From Streptosporangium sp. NBC_01495 (lineage in GTDB: Bacteria; Actinomycetota; Actinomycetes; Streptosporangiales; Streptosporangiaceae): 64,000 bases of DNA. The position numbers and the translations under genes were made by a program. A model generated the notes under the pieces. That model did not search any database and was not told the DNA's origin. It was given only the letters and a program-made list of their open reading frames with translations. The stretch is taken from positions 9,982,001 to 10,046,000 of the forward strand of contig NZ_CP109430.1 in NCBI RefSeq assembly GCF_036250735.1, written 5' to 3'. Shown here piece by piece: positions 51,807-61,614 of this stretch (positions are counted from its first letter, which is position 1; each line of letters opens with the position of its first letter).

Positions 51807-53165
51807 GTGGTGAGCATCGCGGAACCGCCGGTCTTCGAGCCGAGATTCGAGCGCACCCCACCGAACAACATCGAGGCCGAGCAGTCGGTCCTGGGCGGCA
51901 TGCTGCTGTCCAAGGACGCTATCGCCGACGTGGTCGAGATCCTGCGGTCCGACGACTTCTACCGCCCGGCCCACCAGATCATCTACGACATCATCACCGA
52001 TCTCTACGGCCGGGGCGACCCCGCCGACGCCGTCACCATCCTCGACGAGCTGCAGAAGCGAGGCGAGGTCGCCAGGATCGGCGGCGGCGCCTACCTCCAC
52101 ACGCTGACCGCCGTCGTCCCGACCGCGGCCAACGCCGGTTACTACGCGAGGATCGTCCGCGAGCAGGCCATCCTCCGCCGCCTGATCGAGGCCGGCACCC
52201 GCATCGTCTCCTACGGCTACGGCGGCCAGGACGAGGAGGTCGACGACCTCGTCGACCGCGCCCAGGCGGAGATCTACAAGGTCACCGAGCGCCGCACCTC
52301 CGAGGACTACATCCCCCTGGCCGACATCATGCCGGGTGCCCTCGACGAGCTGGAGGCCATCGGCGGCCGGAGCGGCCAGATGGTCGGAGTCCCCACCGGC
52401 TTCCAGGACCTCGACTCCCTCACCAACGGCCTGCACCCCGGCCAGATGATCGTTGTGGCGGCCCGTCCCGCCATCGGCAAGTCGACTTTGGGACTGGATT
52501 TCGCGAGATCTGCTGCTATCAAGCACGGCATGACGACCGTGGTGTTCTCGCTGGAAATGTCGCGTAATGAGATCACGATGCGTCTGCTGTCGGCCGAGGC
52601 GCGGGTGTCGCTGCAGGCCATGCGCTCGGGCACGATGAGCGACGACGACTGGGCCAAGCTGGCCCGGCGGATGGGCGAGGTGGCCGAGGCCCCGCTGTTC
52701 ATCGACGACTCGCCCAACATGTCGATGATGGAGATCAGGGCCAAGTGCCGCCGTCTCAAGCAGCGCAACGACCTGCGGTTCGTCATCATCGACTACCTGC
52801 AGCTGATGTCCTCGCCGAAGAAGACCGAGAGCCGTCAGAACGAGGTCTCCGAGATCTCCCGGGCCATCAAGCTCCTCGCCAAGGAGCTGGAGGTCCCGGT
52901 GATCGCGATTTCCCAGCTCAACCGTGGCCCCGAGCAGCGGACGGACAAAAGGCCCATGGTTAGTGACCTTCGCGAATCCGGAAGCATCGAGCAGGATGCC
53001 GACATGGTCATCCTTCTCCACCGGGAGGACGCCTACGAGCGCGAGTCGCCCAGGGCGGGCGAGGCCGACCTGATCGTGGCCAAGCACCGTAACGGCCCCA
53101 CCGCCACGGTCACCGTGGCGTTCCAGGGCCACTACAGCCGTTTCGTCGACATGGCCCCTCACTAG
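51807..53165 (+). CDS. dnaB: Replicative DNA helicase
   Basis: 452 residues, a hexameric 5'-3' helicase of the replisome. The N-terminal domain begins NIEAEQSVLGGMLLSKDAIA. The RecA-like core has the Walker A-like ARPAIGKSTLGLDFAR near 220, VFSLEMSRNEITMRLLSAEA, FVIIDYLQLMS (Walker B) and IEQDADMVILLHREDAY. QLNRGPEQRTDKRPMVSDLR is the conserved DNA-binding loop. No intein interrupts it. GTG 51807 or the next GTG at 51810 starts translation after AAAGAGGGGG. It lies behind four DnaA boxes. Confidence 0.96.
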   Translation: MVSIAEPPVFEPRFERTPPNNIEAEQSVLGGMLLSKDAIADVVEILRSDDFYRPAHQIIYDIITDLYGRGDPADAVTILDELQKRGEVARIGGGAYLHTLTAVVPTAANAGYYARIVREQAILRRLIEAGTRIVSYGYGGQDEEVDDLVDRAQAEIYKVTERRTSEDYIPLADIMPGALDELEAIGGRSGQMVGVPTGFQDLDSLTNGLHPGQMIVVAARPAIGKSTLGLDFARSAAIKHGMTTVVFSLEMSRNEITMRLLSAEARVSLQAMRSGTMSDDDWAKLARRMGEVAEAPLFIDDSPNMSMMEIRAKCRRLKQRNDLRFVIIDYLQLMSSPKKTESRQNEVSEISRAIKLLAKELEVPVIAISQLNRGPEQRTDKRPMVSDLRESGSIEQDADMVILLHREDAYERESPRAGEADLIVAKHRNGPTATVTVAFQGHYSRFVDMAPH

Positions 53166-53570
53166 ACCTCGCGGTTGTAGGGTCTCGCGCCGCGTGTCGC
53201 TTTCTCACCAGTGATGACACCTGGATCGCACAAGTGTGGGATGGTCCGGCGCGACAACACGACCTTTGGTGTTTCCGCAGGTCGCGGTGACCATCCACAC
53301 AGGGAACCGGTCGACGCCGCCAAGGCGGTGGCCGCCGGGATCGGGCCTGGCGGGGCATCACGTGCACCACGTCGACGTCGGGGCTGCCAGAGGTTCGGGA
53401 TGCCTGACAGCCGGCGCCGCGATGTGCCCACCGATGGACGGGATCTCCCCGGTCTCGGGTCGGGCGGCGAGCTCGGGTGTCTACAAGTTGGTTCGAGATC
53501 ATTGACGATCCCTTGTAATGATCCTTATGGTTTGCCCAGATTGATCATTATTTGAGACGGGGGCGTTCTC
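53166..53570. other. Intergenic region before the RHS gene
   Basis: 405 bp without a plausible gene. It contains an inverted repeat GATCATT (53497-53503) / AATGATC (53517-53523) close to the RHS start, which is a possible operator, and a GAGACGGGGG binding site before ATG 53571. Confidence 0.45.
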
Positions 53571-56500
53571 ATGCGGGTGATCGTGGGTTTAGTCGTTGCT
53601 GCCTTGGTCGCGAGTCTGGCACCTCCCTCACCTGCCGCACCACCGCGGGCCACCACCGCGGGCGCGGTTCCGGTCGCCGCCACGACGCGGACGCAGGCCG
53701 CGGAGAAACCCGTCACCAAGGGGCAGGCGCCCGCGCAGAGCGCCGACGTGACGTACGCGCACGATGCCAACGGCCGCGTGACCGGCGTGTTCGCCCAGCC
53801 GGGCGACGGCTCGAAGATCAGCCATGATTCCGCGGGCAACATCACGGAGGTCCGCGACCTGCCTGCCGGCACGCTGGCGGTCGCCCAGGTCTCCCCGCCC
53901 AACGCCGCTCCGGGCACCGGCGTGACGATCTACGGCACCGCGTTCGGCACGGACAAGTCCGCGGTGACGGTCTCCTTCGGCGGCACCACCGCGGCCCCCA
54001 GCGCCGTCACCGACCACACCATCACCGTGAAGGTCCCCGGTGGAGCCGCCTCGGGCGACGTCACCGTGACCGTCGGCGGCAAGTCCGCCGCCTGGAAGGG
54101 TTTCAAGGTCACCGGAGCCCCGCCCAAGCCCGATGTCTCCCTGACCGGCATCACGGTCGGCGACGCGGGAGCCGAGTTCGCCGTGTCCGGCGGCGGCTTC
54201 GACGAGGACAAGATGCGCAACGTCGCCTCGCTCAACGGATCGAAGATCCAGGTGACGCATGCCACCACGGGCGACCTGAAAGTCAAGCTTCCGCCGGGTC
54301 CCGCGTTCGGGCACCTGAAGGTCGTCAACCCCGGCGGTAGCGCGGTCTCCGCCGGTGACGTGGTCGTCCCGCCCGCGCCCTACCTGGCCGCCAACATCGG
54401 CACCGGTGGCGCGGTTCGGCTGGCCCAGCACACCCTCACCGCGGTCCAGGTCGGCGCGGCGGAGCAGATCGCGATGGCGCTGTTCGAGGTGGAGGCCGGC
54501 AAGCGCGCCATGCTCTACATGTCCGGCAGGACCTTTTCCGACTGCCTTCCCCTTACCGTGTACGGCCCCGGCGGAGCCACACTGCACAGCCAGAACATGT
54601 GCACGACCACGTGGGAATGGGAGTTGCCGGAAGGCTCGAAGGCCGGGACCTACGCCGTGCTGATCGACCCGAAGGACGCCCAGACCGGCAAGGTGGACGT
54701 TCTGGCCTCCGCCGTCGACGACGCCACGGCCGCGCTCGCCCTGGACGGGGCGCAGGGATCCCTCACCACGAGCCTCCCCGGCCAGCAGGCCGCCTTCACC
54801 TTCACCGGAACGGCCGGCCAGCGGGTCTTCACCAAGCTCGGCATGCCGGCCGGCACGAAGGTCTGCGACGTGACCGTCAGTGTGCGCGCCCCCGACGGCA
54901 CCGATCTGGCGAAGGACACGTGCGTGTACGCGGCCGACTCCTTCCTCGACAACGTCACGCTGCCGGCAGCCGGCACGTACCGTGTGGTCGTCGATCCCAA
55001 GGGCCTGGTCACCGGCACATACAAGGCGGCGGTGCTGAGTGTGCCCGCGGATGTGGTGGTGGCGACCTCGCCGGACGCGGCTGCGGCCTCGGTGGCGATC
55101 GTCAAGCCGGGTCAGAACGGGGCGGTGACGTTCACCGGTACGGCGGGGCAGCGGGTCTTCACCAAGCTGACCGTTCCGGCGGGCGCGCCCTCCTGCGCCC
55201 TGGACGTGCGGCTGCTCAAGCCGGACGGCACCGAGTTGGTCAAGAACGCCTGCCTTTACCAGGCGACCGACTACTTCGACACGGTCACTCTGCCCGCCGA
55301 CGGCGCCTACCGGTTCACGGTCAACCCCAAGGACGCCTGGACGGGCACGCCGACGCTGCAGGTGCTGAGTGTGCCCGCTGATGTGGTGGTGGCGACCTCG
55401 CCGGACGCGGCTCCGTCTTCGATGGCGATCGTCAAGCCGGGTCAGAACGGGGCGGTGACGTTCACCGGTACGGCGGGGCAGCGGGTCTTCACCAAGCTGA
55501 CCGTTCCGGCGGGCGCGCCCTCCTGTGCCCTGGACGTGCGGCTGCTCAAGCCGGACGGCACCGAACTGGAGGGGAGCTCCTGCGTCTACCAGGCGGCCGA
55601 CTACTTCGACACGGTCACTCTGCCCGCCGACGGTACCTACCGGTTCACGGTCAACCCCAGGGATGCCTGGATCGGCACGCCGACGCTGCAGGTGCTGAGC
55701 GTGCCCGCTGATGTGGTGGTGGCGACCTCGCCGGACGCGGCCCCGTCCTCGGTGGCGATCGTCAAGCCGGGCCAGAACGGGACGGTGACGTTCACCGGTA
55801 CGGCGGGGCAGCGGGTCTTCACCAAGCTGACCGTTCCGGCGGGCGCGCCCTCCTGCGCCCTGGACGTGCGGCTGTTCAAGCCGGACGGCACCGAGTTGGT
55901 CAAGGACACCTGCGTCTACCAGGCGACCGACTACTTCGACACGGTCACTCTGCCCGCCGACGGCGTCTACCGGTTCACGGTCAACCCCGAGGACGCCTGG
56001 ACGGGCACGCCGACGCTGCAGGTGCTGAGCGTGCCCGCCGACGTGCAGAAGACGGCGACCGTCGGCGGGCCGGACGTCGTCGTCACCACGACCAAGGCCG
56101 GACAGGACTCGGTGGTCACCTTCACCGGCACCGCCGGGCAGAGCGTCAAGTTCACCATGGTGGACGAGACCTACACGAGCTGCCTCACCACGGAGCTGTT
56201 GCCGCCCACCGGTGCGCGCCTGTGGTCCGCGTGCCTGTCCAAGAACGGCAACCGCACCACCACCCTGACGGTTGCCGGCGCCTACACCCTCAGGATCAGT
56301 CCCAAGGACGCCGAGACGGGGTCGGCCACCATCCGCGTCGCGTCCGCGGCCACCGTCGCGCGTGCCGGCAAGCAGGCCGCGAAACCCGCCAAAACGGACC
56401 AGGAGGCACTACCCGACGGAGTCGAGCGCGGCGCGCCCGTGGCGACGTTCACCGCGAAGAGGTCCAAGGCGGCGAGCCTCACCGGGGTCGTGAAGACCAC

Positions 56501-59500
56501 CGCGGGGCTGCCGCTGCCCGGCGTCACACTGCGCGCCGACGGCCGCGAGGCCCGCACGGACGCCAAGGGCGCCTTCCGCCTCACCGACCTGCGCCAAGGC
56601 GTGCGCCTCCTGCGAATCGACGGCCGTAGCGCCTCGACGGGCAAGCTCACGTACGGCGTGTTCGACGTGCAGGTGCCGCTCAAGGCGGGCGGCAACGAGT
56701 TGTTCTACACGCCGTACCTGCCTGCCCTGGACACCGACTACGAGATCGAAATTCCCTCGCCGACCACCGAGGAGGTCGTGCTCTCCAACCCGGGCGTGCC
56801 CGGCCTGGAGGTGCGCATCCCGGCGGGCGTGACGATCGAGGACGCCGACGGCAAGCCCGTACGGCGGGTCGGCGTCACACCGATCCCGGTGGACCGCACG
56901 CCTATCCCCATGCCGGACGGCGTGCGCGTACCCGTCTACTACACGGTCCAGCCCGCGGGAGGCCGTCTGGTGGGCGGGACCGCCCGGATCGTCTACCCGA
57001 ACTACCTGAAGCTCCCGGCGGGGCAGCGGGTCAACTTCTGGCACTACGACAAGAGCGGCGAGGGCTGGGAGATCTTCGGCGCGGGCAAGGTCGATCAGGC
57101 CGCCCGGCAGGTCGTCCCCGATGCGGGCACGGCCATCTCCGACTTCGACGGCGCAATGATCAACGTGCCGGGCAACGAGGAGCCGTTGGGGAAATGGCTG
57201 CTGAAGTTCATGAACTCCGCGGGCGACCCCGTCGACCTCGGCAGCGGACTGTTCACCCTGAGCCAGACCGATCTCATGGTGGACGATGTCATGCCGCTGA
57301 CCGTCAACCGCGGCTACAACCCGGGCGACACCCGCAAGCGCTCCATGGGCATCGGGAGCAACGACCTGTACAACATGTACCTGTCGTCGCGTAAGCAGTA
57401 CGAGGAGGCCGACCTCAACTTCCCCGACGGGTCCCAGGTGCACTACGTGCGGACCTCGCCGGGCACCGGGTTCTGCGACGCGGTCTTCGAGGCACGCGAC
57501 ACCTCGCCGGAGTTCACCGGGTCCGGCTTCCGCTATGTGGGCGAGTGCAACAGGGGCTTCTGGCATCTCAAACTGCGCAACGGCATGACCTACGTCTTCG
57601 GCGACGAGGCGCCGTTGCAGGAGATCCGTGACGCGCAGGGCAACACCGTCAAGATCCTGCGCAAGTACAAGAACAGCTTCGGCAGCTACCTCGGGCCGAT
57701 CACGGAGGTCCGCTCGCCGAACGGGTTCTGGCTCAGCTACTCGCACGACGCCGCCGACCGGGTCACCAAGGTGGAGGACAACGCGGGCCGTTCGGTGACG
57801 TACGACTACGAGGGCGACCGGCTCAGGACCGTGACCGGCCCGACCGGCCACGCCACCACCTACGGCTACGACACCGCGGGCCGGATGAACGCCATCACCG
57901 ACGCCCGCGACCACACCTACCTGACCAACGTCTACGACGCCAACGGCAGGGTCGCCACCCAGACGATCCTCGGTCAGGGCACCTACGTCTTCGCCTACAC
58001 CCTCGACGGCTCGCGAGTCGTCGCCACCCAGGTCACCGAGCCGGACGGCGCCGTACGCAAGACCACCTACGACAACCTCGGTTACCTGGTCACCGACACC
58101 CAGGCGGCGGGCACCGGCCGCGAGCACACCATCAGGATCACCCGCGACCCGGACAGCGACCTGCCCAGGACGATCGACGACGGCCTCGGCCGCACCACGA
58201 CGATGACCTACGACCCCGCGGGCAACCCCTCGGAGCTCAAGGGCGTGGCAGGGTCGGCCACCGTGACGGGCCGGGCCACCTACCAGGGCACTCCGTACGG
58301 CAGGCCGGACACGCTGACCGACCCCACGGGAGCCGTCACCCGCTTCGAGTACGACGCGCACGGCAACCCGGAGAAGATCACCGACGCGAACGGCCGTACC
58401 TGGAAGACCAGCTACAACACCCAGGGCCGTCCGCGCACCCAGACCACCCCGCAGGGGCGCGTCACCACCTACGACTACATCGACGGTGCTCTGAGCACGG
58501 TGACCGACCCGGAGGGACGCAAGACCCGCTTTATCCGGGACGCGGCCAATCGCGTGATCGAGACGATCGCCCCTGACGGGACCTCCACCGAGCGGGTCTA
58601 CGACGCGGCCGACATGCTCAGGTCGGTCACCGACGCGGGCGGCGACGAGACGGCCTTCGACTACGACGAGAACGGCAACATCACCTCGGTCGAGGACGCC
58701 CGCGGAAAGATCACCTCCTACCGCTACGACACCGCCGACAGGCTGCTCGAACGCATCGACCCGCTCGGTGCGAAGGACACCTTCGCCTACGACGGCATGA
58801 ACCGCCTGTCCACGGTCACCGACCGGCGCGGCAAGATCACCGAGTACCGCTACGACGAGCTCGGCCGCGCGACCTTCACCGGCTTCGGCAAGAACGGCCA
58901 GGGCTTCGAGTCGACGCAGAGCGTCCAGTACGACGACAGGGGTCGCATCCGCGAGCTGACCGACAGTACCGCCGGCGCGGGGAAGATCACCTACGGCTAC
59001 GACGACCTCGACCACCTGACCTCCGAGACCAGCTCGGCGGGGAGCGTCGGTTACACCTACGACGCGGCCGGGCGCCTGAAGTCCATGATCGCCTCGGGCC
59101 AGCCGGCGGTCGGTTACGACTACTTCCCCAACGGCCTGCTCAAATCGGTCACCCGAGGCGCGGTCAGCACCGTGTACGGCTACGACGACGACGCGAGGAT
59201 GACCTCCAAGTCACTGCCCGGCGGGATCACGGCCGCCTACGGCTACGACGACTCGGGCCTGCTGACCTCGATCGGCTACAAGCGGGGCACCGCCGGCGTC
59301 GGCGACGTGGCCTACGAATACGACCAGGTCGGGCGCCGGACCCGGATGCACGGCGCCCTCGTGCGCGCCCAGCTCCCCGCGCCCGCGACCGGCCTCACCT
59401 ACGACGACGCCAACCGGCTGACCGGCAACGGCGGCAGGACCCTGGGCTACGACCCGGCCGGCAACCTGACCTCCGACGGAGTCTTCACCTACACCTGGAA

Positions 59501-60968
59501 CGCCCGCGGCGAGCTCGTGTCGGTGTCGGACGGCAGCGTCACCACGACCCTGGGCTACGACCCGGCAGGGCGCAGGGTCGGCAGTACCACGGGCTCCGAC
59601 ACCACCCGCTTCCGCTTCGACGGCGACGCCCTCATCGGTCAGAGCGGGCCGGGCGGGGCGGAGGTCTCCTTCCTCAACGGCTTCGGCCAGGACGAGGCCC
59701 TCGCCAGGATCAGCGGCGACGGTCAGGTCCAGGGACTGCTGCCCGACGCGCTCGGTTCCACACTGGCCCTGACCGACGGCTCGGGCCAGATCACCACCAC
59801 CTACGGCTACGACCTGTTCGGCGCCACCACGTCTTCCACGGCCAACGACCCCAACACCGTGCGCTGGACCGGCCGGGTCTCCGGCCCGCCGATCCCCGGC
59901 GGGCTGCAGGACAACAGATCCCGCCTGTACTCCCCGTCGCTGCGTCGTTTCGTCTCCGAGGACACCATCGGCTTCGGTGGCGGCTACAACCTCTACGAGT
60001 ACGCGCTGGGCAACCCGGTCGACTACACCGACCCCGACGGCACGATCCCGCCGCAGCTGGTCGCCGCCGCGGGCGCATGCGTCGGCAACGGCCTGATCAA
60101 CACCATCGCCGGTGCGCTGCTCGGCCGCAAGCACTCCTTCGGCGACTACGCCCGGGGCTTCGGCAAGGGCTGCCTGGAAGGCGCCCTGGGCTCGATCACC
60201 TTCGGCGGCACCAAGTTCGCCCGCTTCGGCAAGTACGGCGACGAGGCGGTGGAAAGCGTCGGCAAGACCTGCCGCCTGACCAGCAGCTTCGTGCCAGGCA
60301 CCAAGGTGCGGATGGCCGACGGCAGCGCCAGGGCCATCGAGGAGGTGGCCGTCGGAGACCGGGTCCTGGCGACCGACCCCGCCACCGGGCAGACGAGCTC
60401 GCAGCCGGTCGTGGCCACCATGACCAGCCAGGGCGCCAAGGACCTGGTCAAGGTGGGCATCGCGGGCGGGGTGCTGGTCGCCACCGACAACCACCCGTTC
60501 TGGGTGCCCGCGCTGAAGACCTGGCTGCCCGCCTCCGCGCTGCGGCCGGGCATGTGGCTGCGTACCTCGGCGGGCACCCTCGTCCAGGTGTCGGCGGTGG
60601 AGACCGAGCATCGCGACAGTCAGCGTGTCCACAACCTCAGCGTGGACGGTCCGAACACCTACCACGTGGTCCAGGGCGGGACCGACGTCCTCGTCCACAA
60701 CAGCCCGCGTCCCAAGTACCCCTGCGGTTGGCTGTCCCCGTCGGAGTGGGCCAACTCCGTCAAGCGCGAGATCCGCGACAGGTACCGTGGCGACACCGGC
60801 TTCGAGAGCGGGCGGCACGGCGAAGGCTTCAAGGCCGCCGCCAGGGATCTCGAACGCTTCATCAGGGAGCACCCGGGTATGCTGCCTGAGGTCGAGAGGG
60901 AGCTGCGCGCCACCGCCAAGCGCTGGATGGCCAACGGCAGATCCACCGGCCACTCCGGAGGATGGTGA
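53571..60968 (+). CDS. Secreted RHS/YD-repeat polymorphic toxin with HINT domain
   Basis: 2465 residues. Order: signal peptide (1 to about 23); short YD-like stretch; IPT/TIG Ig fold (105-182); five to six beta domains of about 110 residues, of which 488-597, 598-707 and 708-817 are nearly identical; a carboxypeptidase-regulatory-like fold (about 970-1040); a DUF6531-like entry (DPVDLGSGLFTLSQTDLMVD); many YD repeats (about 1390-2080); and the RHS core GLQDNRSRLYSPSLRRFVSE (about 2110). A HINT domain follows (Ser2239 in SFVPGTKVRMADG, block B TDNHPFW, ending VLVHNS at 2378), then an unrecognised C-terminal domain (2379-2465). Autocleavage by HINT should release this tip as a toxin. Sec export is implied by the leader. 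Confidence 0.88.
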   Translation: MRVIVGLVVAALVASLAPPSPAAPPRATTAGAVPVAATTRTQAAEKPVTKGQAPAQSADVTYAHDANGRVTGVFAQPGDGSKISHDSAGNITEVRDLPAGTLAVAQVSPPNAAPGTGVTIYGTAFGTDKSAVTVSFGGTTAAPSAVTDHTITVKVPGGAASGDVTVTVGGKSAAWKGFKVTGAPPKPDVSLTGITVGDAGAEFAVSGGGFDEDKMRNVASLNGSKIQVTHATTGDLKVKLPPGPAFGHLKVVNPGGSAVSAGDVVVPPAPYLAANIGTGGAVRLAQHTLTAVQVGAAEQIAMALFEVEAGKRAMLYMSGRTFSDCLPLTVYGPGGATLHSQNMCTTTWEWELPEGSKAGTYAVLIDPKDAQTGKVDVLASAVDDATAALALDGAQGSLTTSLPGQQAAFTFTGTAGQRVFTKLGMPAGTKVCDVTVSVRAPDGTDLAKDTCVYAADSFLDNVTLPAAGTYRVVVDPKGLVTGTYKAAVLSVPADVVVATSPDAAAASVAIVKPGQNGAVTFTGTAGQRVFTKLTVPAGAPSCALDVRLLKPDGTELVKNACLYQATDYFDTVTLPADGAYRFTVNPKDAWTGTPTLQVLSVPADVVVATSPDAAPSSMAIVKPGQNGAVTFTGTAGQRVFTKLTVPAGAPSCALDVRLLKPDGTELEGSSCVYQAADYFDTVTLPADGTYRFTVNPRDAWIGTPTLQVLSVPADVVVATSPDAAPSSVAIVKPGQNGTVTFTGTAGQRVFTKLTVPAGAPSCALDVRLFKPDGTELVKDTCVYQATDYFDTVTLPADGVYRFTVNPEDAWTGTPTLQVLSVPADVQKTATVGGPDVVVTTTKAGQDSVVTFTGTAGQSVKFTMVDETYTSCLTTELLPPTGARLWSACLSKNGNRTTTLTVAGAYTLRISPKDAETGSATIRVASAATVARAGKQAAKPAKTDQEALPDGVERGAPVATFTAKRSKAASLTGVVKTTAGLPLPGVTLRADGREARTDAKGAFRLTDLRQGVRLLRIDGRSASTGKLTYGVFDVQVPLKAGGNELFYTPYLPALDTDYEIEIPSPTTEEVVLSNPGVPGLEVRIPAGVTIEDADGKPVRRVGVTPIPVDRTPIPMPDGVRVPVYYTVQPAGGRLVGGTARIVYPNYLKLPAGQRVNFWHYDKSGEGWEIFGAGKVDQAARQVVPDAGTAISDFDGAMINVPGNEEPLGKWLLKFMNSAGDPVDLGSGLFTLSQTDLMVDDVMPLTVNRGYNPGDTRKRSMGIGSNDLYNMYLSSRKQYEEADLNFPDGSQVHYVRTSPGTGFCDAVFEARDTSPEFTGSGFRYVGECNRGFWHLKLRNGMTYVFGDEAPLQEIRDAQGNTVKILRKYKNSFGSYLGPITEVRSPNGFWLSYSHDAADRVTKVEDNAGRSVTYDYEGDRLRTVTGPTGHATTYGYDTAGRMNAITDARDHTYLTNVYDANGRVATQTILGQGTYVFAYTLDGSRVVATQVTEPDGAVRKTTYDNLGYLVTDTQAAGTGREHTIRITRDPDSDLPRTIDDGLGRTTTMTYDPAGNPSELKGVAGSATVTGRATYQGTPYGRPDTLTDPTGAVTRFEYDAHGNPEKITDANGRTWKTSYNTQGRPRTQTTPQGRVTTYDYIDGALSTVTDPEGRKTRFIRDAANRVIETIAPDGTSTERVYDAADMLRSVTDAGGDETAFDYDENGNITSVEDARGKITSYRYDTADRLLERIDPLGAKDTFAYDGMNRLSTVTDRRGKITEYRYDELGRATFTGFGKNGQGFESTQSVQYDDRGRIRELTDSTAGAGKITYGYDDLDHLTSETSSAGSVGYTYDAAGRLKSMIASGQPAVGYDYFPNGLLKSVTRGAVSTVYGYDDDARMTSKSLPGGITAAYGYDDSGLLTSIGYKRGTAGVGDVAYEYDQVGRRTRMHGALVRAQLPAPATGLTYDDANRLTGNGGRTLGYDPAGNLTSDGVFTYTWNARGELVSVSDGSVTTTLGYDPAGRRVGSTTGSDTTRFRFDGDALIGQSGPGGAEVSFLNGFGQDEALARISGDGQVQGLLPDALGSTLALTDGSGQITTTYGYDLFGATTSSTANDPNTVRWTGRVSGPPIPGGLQDNRSRLYSPSLRRFVSEDTIGFGGGYNLYEYALGNPVDYTDPDGTIPPQLVAAAGACVGNGLINTIAGALLGRKHSFGDYARGFGKGCLEGALGSITFGGTKFARFGKYGDEAVESVGKTCRLTSSFVPGTKVRMADGSARAIEEVAVGDRVLATDPATGQTSSQPVVATMTSQGAKDLVKVGIAGGVLVATDNHPFWVPALKTWLPASALRPGMWLRTSAGTLVQVSAVETEHRDSQRVHNLSVDGPNTYHVVQGGTDVLVHNSPRPKYPCGWLSPSEWANSVKREIRDRYRGDTGFESGRHGEGFKAAARDLERFIREHPGMLPEVERELRATAKRWMANGRSTGHSGGW
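55032..56021. repeat. Three near-identical 330-bp tandem repeats in the RHS gene
   Basis: Starts at 55032, 55362 and 55692, each 330 bp (110 codons, VLSVPADVVVATSPDAA...). Only scattered substitutions separate them. More diverged copies lie before and after. Amino-acid-changing differences concentrate in KNACLYQAT / EGSSCVYQAA / KDTCVYQAT. Confidence 0.95.
60285..60704 (+). other. HINT (self-splicing-type) domain of the RHS toxin
   Basis: Codons 2239-2378. Block A Ser2239 with FVPGTKVRMADGSARAIEEV, GDRVLATDP, block B TDNHPFWVPALKTW and C-terminal HNS (encoded up to 60704) match the pretoxin HINT type, which cleaves rather than splices. The nucleophile is Ser instead of Cys. Confidence 0.85.
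60705..60965 (+). other. C-terminal toxin candidate domain, unrecognised
   Basis: 87 residues after the HINT cleavage point: PRPKYPCGWLSPSEWANSVK, then REIRDRYRGDTGFESGRHGE, FKAAARDLERFIREHPGMLP and a basic end KRWMANGRSTGHSGGW. Charged residues R, H, E and K are frequent, and two His-containing turns (GRHGEG, TGHSGG) could be catalytic. I cannot assign a family. Confidence 0.7.
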
Positions 60969-60971
60969 GCG

Positions 60972-61586
60972 GTGCCCGCTGACACCCCGGTCACCGGGCC
61001 GGCCTCGATCGCCGAGCTGATCGAGGCGGCGGAGGACGGGCCGGACGTTCCCGGGACGTTCGGGCGGTTGCTGCACGAGAGCGAGCGGCTGCTGAAGGAG
61101 GCTCCCGGCTCGGCCGACGCCCACTACGTGCGGGGCTACACGCTCTACCTGCTGGGTGCCCGCGCCGAGGCACGGGCTGCCTTCGAGCGGGCGGAGCTGC
61201 TGCGGCGCGGGCATCAGTGGGCGCTGTTCCACCTCGTCGTGCTCGCCTACCGCGACGGTGACCATGGTGCGGTGCTCGGCGCCTTCTCCCGGCTGGAGCG
61301 CGCCTTTTTTGAGAGCGAGGACAAGCTCTGGCGCTATCTGGTGGCCTGGGAGTACGAGCTGTGCTCGGCGGTCCGGCTCGGATTGGACGAGCACGTCGCC
61401 GTCCGCCTGCCGGAGCTGATCGCCGAGTACACCGACCGCCAGGACGACCCCGAGGAGATCCTGGAGCGGCCGGGCAGGCTGCTCCAGCTCTATGGCGAGC
61501 AGCCCGCCGGGCCGCTGCGCGACCTGCTGCGCGAACAGCTCGCCCGGCTGGTACCCGGCGGCTGGGTCCAGCCGGACGAGCTCTAG
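60972..61586 (+). CDS. Candidate immunity protein for the RHS toxin
   Basis: 204 residues from GTG 60972, 3 bp after the RHS stop, with GGAGG inside the end of the toxin gene; translation is probably coupled. It is all helical: SIAELIEAAEDGPDVPGTFG, HESERLLKEAPGSADAHYVR and GYTLYLLGARAEARAAFERA resemble two TPR-like hairpins. A further pair of helices lies at 95-190 (LWRYLVAWEYELCSAVRLGL). No signal peptide, so it should act in the cytosol of the producer. Position and length fit an immunity gene; direct evidence is lacking. Confidence 0.65.
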   Translation: MPADTPVTGPASIAELIEAAEDGPDVPGTFGRLLHESERLLKEAPGSADAHYVRGYTLYLLGARAEARAAFERAELLRRGHQWALFHLVVLAYRDGDHGAVLGAFSRLERAFFESEDKLWRYLVAWEYELCSAVRLGLDEHVAVRLPELIAEYTDRQDDPEEILERPGRLLQLYGEQPAGPLRDLLREQLARLVPGGWVQPDEL

Positions 61587-61614
61587 CCTTCCAGCCCGGC
61601 ACGGGTGGGCTTTT

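Noticed and set aside
56409-59015. 868-codon open frame on the minus strand, and a second one at 59211-61817
   Set aside because: Both are antisense to the RHS gene, whose YD repeats and HINT motifs leave no doubt about the coding strand.
60285-60704. Inserted intein that splices out
   Set aside because: The domain is C-terminal, has a Ser nucleophile and ends in HNS followed by an unrelated tip, as in pretoxin HINT domains that cleave; there is no host extein sequence on the downstream side.
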